Of a DNA stretch of 64,000 bases, positions 16,664-24,268 are shown piece after piece. The position numbers were made by a program, and so were the translations under genes. Origin of the DNA: Asticcacaulis sp. AND118 (lineage in GTDB: Bacteria; Pseudomonadota; Alphaproteobacteria; Caulobacterales; Caulobacteraceae); the NCBI RefSeq assembly GCF_020535245.1, contig NZ_CP084911.1:783001-847000 (forward strand), read 5' to 3'. Below the pieces are notes generated by a model, which made no database searches, had not been told where the DNA came from, and saw only the letters and a program-made list of their open reading frames with translations. The stretch's first letter is position 1; every line of letters starts with the position of its first letter.

Positions 16664-18018
16664 ATATCACTACTTGATTTTTGCAATCCTGCTTTTTCCA
16701 CAGGGATGTTCCAGGCGTTTCCGTGGAAGGTGATCATAACGCGATGGCCGTTCTGGTATTGCCAGACATCGGAGTGCGACCAGCTCGACATTCCGCCGTT
16801 GTAACCGAGATCGAGCTTCGATTTTGTGCCGGATTGCCAGACATCACCCAGTACGGCGCAAGAATGTGCGTGACCGAAGGTCGCCTTGATACCCGTGCGT
16901 CGGTAGCCGGCGATGGAGCCGCGGCTTCCGTTGACGCCCTCGTGGCCGTGCATACCGTTCTCGATGTCGTCGATGGTGTGCGACTGGTCGGGCGCGAGAG
17001 CGTTTTTGATGTTGTGGTGGTTGCGGGCGTAGAAGTCCGAAACGTCTTCGAACTGCTGGTATTCGGGGCGCATCGTGTCGATGACCGAACCGGGGATATT
17101 CTCGACCCAGACTCGGTGGCCGTTGGCGCGTCGGTTGGTCGGCATGATCCCGAAGCTGGCTGCGCAGACTTCAGGGTCGATCTGCTTCACATGGAGGTCG
17201 CCCCAGGTGATCGACTTCAGGTTATGGCCGGTGGTGACGACGCCATTGGAGATGCGACGGTCGAGGTCGTAGAAGCTGCCATCTTCTTCGGCGATCAGAT
17301 GTCGGCAGAAAAACTTCCCGATGTGATCAGTTTCGACCAGTACGGCAGATAGCGAGTGTTCCAGCTCAGCCTTGATGCCGGCGCGCAACGGGACGTAGTT
17401 GGTCCGGGTGACGCAGCCGGTGGACAGCAGGATCTTGGGTTGCTTCTGCTTATGGGTCGGGACGGATTTGATCTGAAGCTTAGCGTGCGGGAAGATACCC
17501 CAGCGGTCCTCGGTGAAGTTCTCACACCCATTGAGCGGATTGCTGGCGGTCGGACGGGTGTTCAGTTCAGCGCAGAAATCGACGACGCCATTGATGTTGA
17601 TGTGATCGAAGACGAGGTATTTCGTGAGGGAATGATGGAAGAGCCCGGAGCGTTTGGCGTGGTCTTCGAAGAGGCTCTTGTTGTAGGTGAAGCCGGCGAT
17701 CATGATGTCGCAGGGTGCGTCTTCGTTGAGCCATGCACAGTAGGCTTCCAGCTGCGCCAGGAAGCCCTCGTGGACCACGGTGCGGTCTTGGGCGCTGGTG
17801 AGGATAAAGCGGCGTACACCCTGGTCTACGCGCTCTTCTATGGGCTTCAGGACGGGGCGGTGGTTCCACTGCTCATCTCTTGCCTTCTTCAGGCGAGCTT
17901 GGAGGGTGGTTCGCGGAATGCCGTACTTGCGTTCGAAGGGTCGTTGACCGCCTACTTCTTTGACCAGTGCGATCAGCTCCGAGGCAGAGAGCGAGTTCAA
18001 GTCGAGTTGTTTGGGCAT
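16657..18018 (-). CDS. HTH-metallophosphoesterase fusion, phage T5 A1-like
   Basis: 453 aa. The N-terminus has a homeodomain-like HTH (RPFERKYGIPRTTLQARLKKA, about residues 25-50). The body carries calcineurin-type metal motifs: GDLH near 272, a NHHN element near 335, HGHEG, and GHAH near 380. This architecture matches phage proteins related to T5 A1, a pre-early protein needed for host DNA breakdown and second-step DNA transfer. The A1 relation is from memory of the family and should be treated as likely, not certain. Palindrome H lies 102 bp upstream, farther than usual. Confidence 0.65.
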   Translation of the reverse strand: MPKQLDLNSLSASELIALVKEVGGQRPFERKYGIPRTTLQARLKKARDEQWNHRPVLKPIEERVDQGVRRFILTSAQDRTVVHEGFLAQLEAYCAWLNEDAPCDIMIAGFTYNKSLFEDHAKRSGLFHHSLTKYLVFDHININGVVDFCAELNTRPTASNPLNGCENFTEDRWGIFPHAKLQIKSVPTHKQKQPKILLSTGCVTRTNYVPLRAGIKAELEHSLSAVLVETDHIGKFFCRHLIAEEDGSFYDLDRRISNGVVTTGHNLKSITWGDLHVKQIDPEVCAASFGIMPTNRRANGHRVWVENIPGSVIDTMRPEYQQFEDVSDFYARNHHNIKNALAPDQSHTIDDIENGMHGHEGVNGSRGSIAGYRRTGIKATFGHAHSCAVLGDVWQSGTKSKLDLGYNGGMSSWSHSDVWQYQNGHRVMITFHGNAWNIPVEKAGLQKSSSDIK

Positions 18019-18119
18019 AAAACTCTGGGATCAGAGTTGATAGAAAAGCCTAAGCTTTCGGTCTTAACCCCAAGCAGGAGTTAGATATTGCTTGATAATG
18101 ATAACAAGCTGCAAGAATA

Positions 18120-18137
18120 TAAGTCAATGCTGACTTA
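18120..18137. promoter_or_regulatory. Element palindrome, copy H
   Basis: TAAGTCAATGCTGACTTA, one departure from the consensus, upstream of the metallophosphoesterase gene and just after the tail-spike terminator. Confidence 0.75.
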
Positions 18138-18149
18138 TTAATCAAAGAA

Positions 18150-18175
18150 AAACCCCGAACCGAAGTCCGGGGTTT
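18150..18175 (-). terminator. Rho-independent terminator after the tail-spike gene
   Basis: AAACCCCG (18150-18157) and CGGGGTTT (18168-18175) form a stem followed on the minus strand by TTTTTCTTT, directly after the stop at 18182. Confidence 0.85.
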
Positions 18176-18181
18176 GTTGGC

Positions 18182-19693
18182 TTAGGCTGTGCCTGGTTTC
18201 CAGTTCAGATCCACTGTACCGGCGCCGCCCCAGGTCAGATCGCTGTCGGGGGCGAAGACTTTCACAATGGTTTGGGAAAGCGCTCTGATGTCTGCGAACG
18301 AACCGCCCTTCTTGAAGTAAGGGTACATGACGTAGATCAGTGTGCCGGCGCCATCGACTTGGATGTTGCAGCTTTCGACCGTACCGCCGTTCAGAACGTC
18401 CCCGCGATCGAAACCGAAGGTGTCGAACGCCGACAGACAGCGCGAGCCACCGATATTCCGGATATGACAGCCGCCGGAGGTGTCGTAGTCGTTACACAGG
18501 CTCATCCCGATACATTCCGGGGTGTCGTGCAGGGTGAGGCCCTGAGCCGACTGGGTGTTCTTTCGACCCATGTCGCGACTGAAGCCGTTGACGACGACCG
18601 TCAGGGATTGAGTCCCAGCGCGAACGATGTGCGAGTTGATCCAGTCCGAACCGGCGGAATATCCGCGACAGTCGAAGGCATAATGAAGACCATGCAGGCC
18701 ATCGGTAGCCAGACCACGGAAACCGTGTGCCGTCGTGACGCGGTGGGTGACAAGGCACTTCATTTGCTGGGGAAGAGCGCCGGACTGGACGGCATAAGCG
18801 ATCGACGCGCCGCCGTTTGCAGAAGCGTTGGGGCCGTTCGAGCCACCCATCATCAGCCAGCTATCGGTGCCGCTTTCGCAGAAGAAGCCGATATTCACGT
18901 CGGACTGCACTTCGAACAGCGGCACGGGACGCAGAATGCGAATGTCGTAATAGGAGACGCCGGGGATGACACCGTTCTTAACGTGCAGGCGTACTTTGCC
19001 GTTAGCTGTGTCGATAAAGAACGAGCCTTCGGCTTCATCCACCTGATCGATAGCGTCCACTTGCTCATATGCGCCCCAAGTGAAGCCGTACTTCTCAGAC
19101 GGCAGACGCTGGATGACCATGTGAGCGTTCGAAGTGGTCACGTCATAGACGCCTGGCTTGCCGGCGACCGGGACGAACGAGGCTGCGATTACGCTGTTAT
19201 TGTGCGTACTCAGGTCGATCTGACCACCACGGGCGACGAAGGCCATATCTACGGTGGCACGGACGATACCGGAGCCGCCGCCTGGACCATTCTCACGACC
19301 CCAGACCGACCCCGTGCCGGAGCGAATGATATACGCCTTACACGGCTGACCGGTGGCGTTGGCCAGGGTCTGCATCCGTGTCCAGCTCTTAACCGCGGCG
19401 CCAAGCGTCAGACCGTCGTTCGCATCGTTGCCGAGGACGCAGTCCACGTAATAGGTGCGGAACGGGGCGGTGAAGGCTGTGGAGAACGTATTAAAGACTG
19501 CTTCGGGCGTCATCGACGCTGCAGCGCGACGGGTGACCGGATTGACCTTGAAGGACAAGCCAGCCGGCATCGCGGGGTGATCTCGGATCAGGGGCGGCAG
19601 TGTCAGAGGCACGAGAAACGACGAGTAGCCGGGGATGCCGATTTCCGACCGTTGAACCAAGTCGAATTTGGCGATGTCGCCGGGAGTGAGCAT
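18182..19693 (-). CDS. Beta-helix tail-spike/appendage-like protein
   Basis: 503 aa. After an N-terminal segment (about residues 1-75) that could bind a tail or partner protein, the sequence begins the pattern YYVDCVLGNDANDGLT, typical of pectin-lyase-fold phage spikes. It continues with Gly/Asn-rich beta-helix turns and a closing Trp-Gly-rich tip (DLTWGGAGTVDLNW). No signal peptide. GAGAGG lies directly before the ATG, and palindrome I ends 15 bp upstream. A receptor-binding spike on an element with no capsid or tail genes is unusual and suggests it equips particles made by a helper. Confidence 0.68.
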   Translation of the reverse strand: MLTPGDIAKFDLVQRSEIGIPGYSSFLVPLTLPPLIRDHPAMPAGLSFKVNPVTRRAAASMTPEAVFNTFSTAFTAPFRTYYVDCVLGNDANDGLTLGAAVKSWTRMQTLANATGQPCKAYIIRSGTGSVWGRENGPGGGSGIVRATVDMAFVARGGQIDLSTHNNSVIAASFVPVAGKPGVYDVTTSNAHMVIQRLPSEKYGFTWGAYEQVDAIDQVDEAEGSFFIDTANGKVRLHVKNGVIPGVSYYDIRILRPVPLFEVQSDVNIGFFCESGTDSWLMMGGSNGPNASANGGASIAYAVQSGALPQQMKCLVTHRVTTAHGFRGLATDGLHGLHYAFDCRGYSAGSDWINSHIVRAGTQSLTVVVNGFSRDMGRKNTQSAQGLTLHDTPECIGMSLCNDYDTSGGCHIRNIGGSRCLSAFDTFGFDRGDVLNGGTVESCNIQVDGAGTLIYVMYPYFKKGGSFADIRALSQTIVKVFAPDSDLTWGGAGTVDLNWKPGTA

Positions 19694-19707
19694 TACCTCT
19701 CCAATTA

Positions 19708-19725
19708 TAAGTCAGTAGTTACTTA
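19708..19725. promoter_or_regulatory. Element palindrome, copy I
   Basis: TAAGTCAGTAGTTACTTA, one departure from the consensus, only 15 bp before the tail-spike start. Confidence 0.75.
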
Positions 19726-19734
19726 TGGAAATGT

Positions 19735-19766
19735 GCACGGCTATCCCGCGAAGGAGATAGCCGTGC
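19735..19766 (-). terminator. Hairpin after the beta-rich protein gene
   Basis: GCACGGCTATC (19735-19745) and GATAGCCGTGC (19756-19766) are perfect arms, directly after the stop at 19775. Only a short T stretch follows on the minus strand. Confidence 0.7.
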
Positions 19767-19774
19767 TTTGAGGG

Positions 19775-20311
19775 TTAAGATTGCAGCTTGATGTAGTCGA
19801 ACTGGCGGATGATCACCTGCGGGCGACCAGCGCCACTGACCTGGATGTTCAGACGCACCGTTGCGGCAGTCTGGTTACCGGTTGGGATCTCCGCGACCGG
19901 CGTGGTGATCACGTACTTCTTGTAGTTTTCGGGCAAAGGACCATCGGAAGCGGCGATCGTGTATCCCATCCCCACTGGGTTAGCGACGCCATCGGTCGTG
20001 GTGGTGAACATCAGTTCGATACCAGTCAGAACGGACGCACCGTCGAGGTTTCCCGATACGACATCGACTTCGACGACAGCGACATATTTGGCGCCTTGTT
20101 CGAGGGACGCCGTGTGAAGGAACTGAGCGGTGGCACCGGCAGTAGCAGTGAACGTGCAATTCAGTTGCCTACCCTTGGGGCTCATAAGCTTGAGCTTGGT
20201 CACGGCGACTGCAAACTCGATGCGCCCTTCCATCCTAAGCAGGTACTTAGTATCGAGGGTCCGCATAAGGAAACCAAGCGACGCGCGCTTGGTAGCGTCG
20301 AACTTACTCAT
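19775..20311 (-). CDS. Beta-rich element protein, possible appendage or carbohydrate-binding partner of the spike
   Basis: 178 aa, mostly short beta strands (RIEFAVAVTKLKLM, AKYVAVVEVDVV, TVRLNIQVSGAG, QVIIRQFDYIKL), consistent with a jelly-roll or carbohydrate-binding-like sandwich. No signal peptide or recognised family. It sits next to the tail-spike gene, so a role in particle adsorption is possible by context. The ATG at 20311 has the element's shared ACAGAGG ribosome site and a palindrome 34 bp upstream. Confidence 0.6.
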   Translation of the reverse strand: MSKFDATKRASLGFLMRTLDTKYLLRMEGRIEFAVAVTKLKLMSPKGRQLNCTFTATAGATAQFLHTASLEQGAKYVAVVEVDVVSGNLDGASVLTGIELMFTTTTDGVANPVGMGYTIAASDGPLPENYKKYVITTPVAEIPTGNQTAATVRLNIQVSGAGRPQVIIRQFDYIKLQS

Positions 20312-20344
20312 TAATGCCTCTGTCTTGTTATGTCGCTCACGTCA

Positions 20345-20362
20345 TAAGTAAGCGCTGACTTA
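20345..20362. promoter_or_regulatory. Element palindrome, copy J
   Basis: TAAGTAAGCGCTGACTTA, a full consensus match, 34 bp before the beta-rich protein start. Confidence 0.8.
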
Positions 20363-20437
20363 TAAATACCATAATGACGATCAGGATCAACAGGCAAATT
20401 TTATTATTTTCGGAGGCGCACATGTGGACAAAAGAAA

Positions 20438-20465
20438 TGCCGGTTCCATATAGGAGGAACCGGCA
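20438..20465 (-). terminator. Terminator at the right end of the element, facing attR
   Basis: TGCCGGTTCC (20438-20447) pairs with GGAACCGGCA (20456-20465), followed on the minus strand by TTTCTTTT. No gene lies between it and attR, but in an excised circle the minus-strand integrase would run across attP into it. Confidence 0.75.
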
Positions 20466-20560
20466 GACAATGTGTGCTACTTTGGCTGCACGAAACGACG
20501 CGAACCGCACTTCTGTGTCCCCATATTGCTAAAAGTGCAATTAATACAGTGGGATAGCGC

Positions 20561-20581
20561 AGATATGACATCTGCGTGTCA
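20561..20581. repeat. attR, right attachment-site core
   Basis: Exact copy of 9406-9426. On the element side it extends into a 7-bp inverted repeat, CGCAGAT (20558-20564) and ATCTGCG (20570-20576), around ATGAC. This is the layout of core-type integrase sites around a crossover region. Confidence 0.85.
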
Positions 20582-20644
20582 GGGACTGGCAGCAGGGGTG
20601 TGGACAGGCTACATAGGGGATAGTGCAAGGAGTAATGTGTTCCC

Positions 20645-21373
20645 ATGGCTCACCAGCCTTACGAGACGCTGATTCATAACGGCAAGGTCGCTGACGCAAC
20701 CGACGCCCTGATTCTCGACCTGCCCGCCGTCTGTGGCGATCAGGCGCTGGAGGCGTCAGCCTGCTGCAAGCGTCCGCGCGGCCGCCCGCGCGCCTACGAT
20801 CCGGATCTGGTGCTTGAAAAGGCCTTGCGCGTCTTCTGGGAAAAGGGCTTTGCCGCGACGTCGCTTGACGATCTGGTCGAGGCGACGGGCGTCAACCGCC
20901 CCAGCCTCTATGCCGGTTTTGGCGACAAGGAAGCGCTTTATCTCAAATCCATGCAGCGTTATCGTCGCCGTATCAGCGAGCAACTGGACACGGTGCTGAG
21001 TTGCAATGGCACGGGCGACAGCCTGCCGGTCATCGTGCGGCGCTATTTCGACATCATGATCGGCACCTATACCGGTCAGAGCGAACATCCGCTGGGCTGC
21101 GCCTTCATGTGTACGGCGCTCAACGAGGCCCCGCAGCACGAATCGATCCTCGAAATGCTGCAGAACACCATTGAGGAATTCGATGTGCGTTTCGAGCGCT
21201 TTTTCACAGACGCCCAAACCTATGGCTGTCTGAGCAACAATCATGATCCCAGGGTGCTGGCTCAGATGATCGGCGGCATTACCGCCAATCTGGGGGTGCG
21301 GGCGCGGGCCGGCGCCTCGGCGGCAGAACTGCGCGCCATTGCCGACAGCACGACGCGACTGCTGTTCGGCTAA
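20645..21373 (+). CDS. TetR/AcrR-family regulator, probably of the RND operon
   Basis: 242 aa. A TetR HTH (about residues 55-100, with LDDLVEATGVNRPSLYAGFGDKE) is followed by a helical ligand-binding domain. About 45 extra residues precede the usual RGRPR start of the HTH. A later start would lose the AAGGAG at 20627-20632, so the long form is kept, though spacing is 12 bases. Without the integrated element this gene would lie about 290 bp from, and divergent to, the RND adaptor gene, the classic acrR-acrAB arrangement. It is thus the probable repressor of that pump. Confidence 0.85.
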   Translation: MAHQPYETLIHNGKVADATDALILDLPAVCGDQALEASACCKRPRGRPRAYDPDLVLEKALRVFWEKGFAATSLDDLVEATGVNRPSLYAGFGDKEALYLKSMQRYRRRISEQLDTVLSCNGTGDSLPVIVRRYFDIMIGTYTGQSEHPLGCAFMCTALNEAPQHESILEMLQNTIEEFDVRFERFFTDAQTYGCLSNNHDPRVLAQMIGGITANLGVRARAGASAAELRAIADSTTRLLFG

Positions 21374-21484
21374 AGGCACCGGCATACCGATGTTCGATTT
21401 TTTACGGCGATGTCTCGCACGTAAAGGGACTTTTAACGCCTATTGCTCACCTTTCAGTTGTGTAAACTGAGTAAAGGGTATGTC

Positions 21485-22960
21485 ATGGGCCTGTTCCAAA
21501 AAACCGACAGCGGCGACGCTGCCATCCTTCAGGCGCTTCAACAGTCGCAGGCGGTGATCGAATTCACGCCAGACGGTATAATCCTTTCAGCCAATTCCAA
21601 TTTTCTCGACACGGTCGGCTACAGTCTCAGCGAGATCAAGGGCCAGCATCACCGCATCTTCTGCGATGCGATCTATGCCAACAGCGAAGCATACCGTCAC
21701 TTCTGGCAGCGGCTGGCCGCCGGCGAATTTGTCGCCGACAGCTTCAAGCGCTTTGCCAAGGGCGGGCGCTCCATCTGGCTTCAGGCCACCTACAATCCCG
21801 TTCGCGACAAGAATGGCAAGGTGGTGAAGGTCGTCAAATACGCCTCCGACATTACCGGTCAGATGCAGAAGGACATCGATTATCGCGGCAAGATCGAGGC
21901 GCTGGATCGCGCCCAGGCGGTGATCGAATTTACACCCGACGGCACCATTCTGACCGCCAATCCCAATTTCCTCGCCGCCGTCGGTTACGATCTCAGCGAG
22001 ATCAGGGGCCAGCACCATCGCATGTTCTGCGACCGGGACTACGCCAATAGCAGCGAATACCGCCGCTTCTGGCAGGACCTGGCCGCCGGTCATTATCAGG
22101 CCGCCGAATATCGCCGGTTGGGCAAGGGGGGGGGCGAGATCTATATTCAGGCGACCTATAACCCCGTACGTGACGATACGGGCGCGGTGGTCAAGGTGGT
22201 CAAGTTCGCCACCGACATCACTGCCGCCGTGCATCGTCGTCAGCGCACCGAGGCCCTTAATCAGGAACTGGGCGGGGTGATCGAACGCATTCTGGCCGTC
22301 AATGGCCGCACCGGTGAGATCGTTCAGGCGACCGACGACACCGGCGGCATGATCAACACGGTCGCGGCGGCTTCCGAAGAACTGAGCGCCAGCGTTGGCG
22401 AAATCTCGCTGGCCATGAATACGGCGCGCGTCGGCGTGCAGAACGTCTTTGAACAGACCCGTCAGGCGACCACTTCCGCCAGCCGGCTCGGGGAATCGGC
22501 GGAATCGATGACCCGCGTCGTCAGCCTGATTCAGGAAATCGCCGCCCAGATCAATCTATTGGCGCTGAACGCCACGATCGAGTCGGCACGCGCCGGCGAG
22601 GCCGGGCGCGGCTTTGCGGTCGTCGCCTCCGAGGTCAAGACGCTGGCCAATCAGGCCGGGCGTTCGACCCAGACCATCACCGATGAAATTACCCGCATGC
22701 AGGCGGCCACAGGTGAGGTGACGTCGACCCTGGGGCATATTTCGGACGCCATGACCGGCGTGCTGGACAATGTCGGTTCGGTTGCCGCGGCTCTGGAACA
22801 GCAGAACGCCGCCACCAACGCGATCAGCGCCGACATGCAGGGCGCGGTGAGTGCCGTCGGTCGCATCACCGAGTCGATCGAGGATATTTCGACCGCTTTC
22901 CTGCAGGTGGCCGATGCCTCCGAAGCCGTGCGCAAACAGATGGGTGAACTGGCAGCGTGA
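21485..22960 (+). CDS. Soluble methyl-accepting chemotaxis protein with two PAS domains
   Basis: 491 aa, no membrane segment, so a cytoplasmic receptor. Two tandem, closely similar PAS domains (about residues 15-130 and 140-255, each with [10 protein letters not shown], GQHHRxFC and ATYNPVRD) precede a signalling domain with the conserved tip ([20 protein letters not shown]). The PAS pair may bind heme or flavin and sense oxygen or redox state. The start at 21485 follows AAAGGG by eight bases; an upstream in-frame ATG at 21443 lacks this. Similarity between the PAS copies shows an internal duplication. Confidence 0.92.
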   Translation: MGLFQKTDSGDAAILQALQQSQAVIEFTPDGIILSANSNFLDTVGYSLSEIKGQHHRIFCDAIYANSEAYRHFWQRLAAGEFVADSFKRFAKGGRSIWLQATYNPVRDKNGKVVKVVKYASDITGQMQKDIDYRGKIEALDRAQAVIEFTPDGTILTANPNFLAAVGYDLSEIRGQHHRMFCDRDYANSSEYRRFWQDLAAGHYQAAEYRRLGKGGGEIYIQATYNPVRDDTGAVVKVVKFATDITAAVHRRQRTEALNQELGGVIERILAVNGRTGEIVQATDDTGGMINTVAAASEELSASVGEISLAMNTARVGVQNVFEQTRQATTSASRLGESAESMTRVVSLIQEIAAQINLLALNATIESARAGEAGRGFAVVASEVKTLANQAGRSTQTITDEITRMQAATGEVTSTLGHISDAMTGVLDNVGSVAAALEQQNAATNAISADMQGAVSAVGRITESIEDISTAFLQVADASEAVRKQMGELAA

Positions 22961-22990
22961 TTGAAAAAACCATCTCTAATCAAAGGATAG

Positions 22991-24112
22991 TCAGAATAAC
23001 TTCATCTGAGGGTCACCGCCGCGAAACTGCGTGCAATCGAGCGGCGTGCGCGGGGCATTGAGACCGTAGCGGCGCACGGCCAGTTCGTAGCGCTGTTTCA
23101 AAAGATCGGCTTCCAGCCCGGTGCCGGTCATGCGCGTCTTGAAATTCGGGTCGTTGAGCTTGCCCCCGCGCAGGGCGCGGATGCGGTTCAGCACCCGTTC
23201 GGCGCGGTCGGGGAAGTTGAGCCTCAGCCAGTCCTCGAACAGCAGTTTGATCTCGTGCGGCAGACGCACCGGGATATAGCCGCCGCGGATCGCACCGGCC
23301 TCAGCGCCGGCCTTGAGAATGTTTTCCAGTTCATGGCAGGTGAGGCCAGGGATCAGCGGCGCGGCCAGCACGCTGACGCGAATCCCGGCCCGGCTGAGCG
23401 CGCAGATGGTCTCGATGCGTTTTGAAGGCGTGGCGGCACGCGGCTCCATCACCCGCGCGATATTGCGGTCGAGCGTGGTCACCGAAAGAGTGGCCGAGAA
23501 CAGGTTGGCGGCGGCCATCGGCGCTAAGATGTCGAGGTCGCGCAGGATCAGGGCCGACTTGGTGACGATATGCACCGGGTGGCGGAACTCCCACAGCACT
23601 TCCAGCAGCCGTCGCGTCAGACGTTCCGAGCGTTCGATCGGCTGATAGGCGTCGGTATTGATGCCCAGCGCCAGAGGGGCGGCGCGATATTTCGGGTGCG
23701 ACAACTCCTCGCGCAGCCGTTCGGGGGCATCGGGCTTGCGGAAGATGCGCGTTTCAAAATCCAGCCCCGGCGACAGGTCGAGATAGGCGTGTGTCGGTCG
23801 CGCAAAGCAGTAGACGCAGCCGTGTTCGCAGCCCTTGTACGGATTGATCGAGCGGCTGGAGCCGACATCGGGCGAGTCGTTATAGCTGATGATCCTGCGC
23901 ACCGAATCGATGCCCAGCACGGTTTTGATGCGCTCGACGTCCTGAGCGTCTTCGATCTCCCAGCCGTCGGTAGCCTCGTAACGATCCGGTGCATCGAAAC
24001 GCCCGCTCAGCCGGTTGGACACCGCGCCGCGCCCCTTGCGCACGCGGTCGGGCAGGGCGGTCTCATCCCTAATCGGATCGGTGCGCAGGGTGGGGAGGGG
24101 TTTCGGCGGCAT
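22991..24112 (-). CDS. Radical SAM protein, PA0069/SPL-like family
   Basis: 373 aa. The radical SAM motif C-x3-C-x2-C (CEHGCVYC) lies near residue 98, after a conserved NPYKG. Surrounding motifs (YCFARPTHAYLDLSPGLDFE, NTDAYQPIER, HIVTKSALILRDLD) match the PA0069 family, distant relatives of spore photoproduct lyase. The reaction is not established; a role in DNA repair has been suggested for the wider family. It is a single gene between convergent and divergent neighbours. Confidence 0.88.
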   Translation of the reverse strand: MPPKPLPTLRTDPIRDETALPDRVRKGRGAVSNRLSGRFDAPDRYEATDGWEIEDAQDVERIKTVLGIDSVRRIISYNDSPDVGSSRSINPYKGCEHGCVYCFARPTHAYLDLSPGLDFETRIFRKPDAPERLREELSHPKYRAAPLALGINTDAYQPIERSERLTRRLLEVLWEFRHPVHIVTKSALILRDLDILAPMAAANLFSATLSVTTLDRNIARVMEPRAATPSKRIETICALSRAGIRVSVLAAPLIPGLTCHELENILKAGAEAGAIRGGYIPVRLPHEIKLLFEDWLRLNFPDRAERVLNRIRALRGGKLNDPNFKTRMTGTGLEADLLKQRYELAVRRYGLNAPRTPLDCTQFRGGDPQMKLF

Positions 24113-24194
24113 TGAGCGAAACTATCACTCGTTCGGAACAAATCAAGAACATTTTTGATTTGATCCTCAGCACCGAACGTGTAAAATTTTCTTG

Positions 24195-24208
24195 GGTAAA
24201 CGTTGTCA
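24195..24208. promoter_or_regulatory. LacI-type operator before the GFOR-like gene
   Basis: GGTAAACGTTGTCA is a dyad centred on ACGT, 60 bp before the start. It shares AACGTTGTCAC with the site before the lactonase gene at 26483-26496, read in each gene's direction. Confidence 0.6.
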
Positions 24209-24268
24209 CATCCTCATTTTGCGGGTTAGAGTGCCGCCGCACATAACCCGCAACAGAGGAAACACCCC

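Larger units (their letters stand above)
9406..20581. mobile_element. 11.2-kb integrated element (phage-satellite-like or reduced prophage)
   Basis: Bounded by a 21-bp exact direct repeat (9406-9426 and 20561-20581), with a tyrosine integrase next to the left copy. All genes between are on the minus strand: integrase, small acidic ORF, membrane coiled-coil protein, lipoprotein, shortened CobT-like protein, HTH regulator, two proteins sharing a C-terminal motif, helicase/primase chimera, unknown protein, PhoH, HTH-metallophosphoesterase, tail-spike-like protein and a beta-rich protein. No capsid, portal, terminase or conjugation gene is recognisable. Ten copies of one palindrome precede nearly all transcription units. 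Base composition looks more AT-rich than the flanks, especially between genes. Confidence 0.85.
20312..20644. other. Right end of the element and tetR leader, no gene
   Basis: Holds palindrome J, a terminator facing the minus strand (20438-20465), attR (20561-20581) and the 63-bp leader of tetR with AAGGAG at 20627-20632. A minus-strand reading of 80 codons here crosses attR and has no coding character. Confidence 0.7.

Noticed and set aside
11155-20362. The repeated palindromes as a CRISPR array
   Set aside because: Copies are about 0.5-1.6 kb apart, each between genes, with no spacer-like units and no cas genes.
20404-20646. 80-codon minus-strand reading over attR
   Set aside because: It crosses the attachment site and a terminator, so it cannot be an ancestral gene of either side; no domain.
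20645-21373. TetR gene as cargo of the integrated element
   Set aside because: It lies outside attR and on the opposite strand to all element genes, lacks the element palindrome, and pairs naturally with the RND operon.
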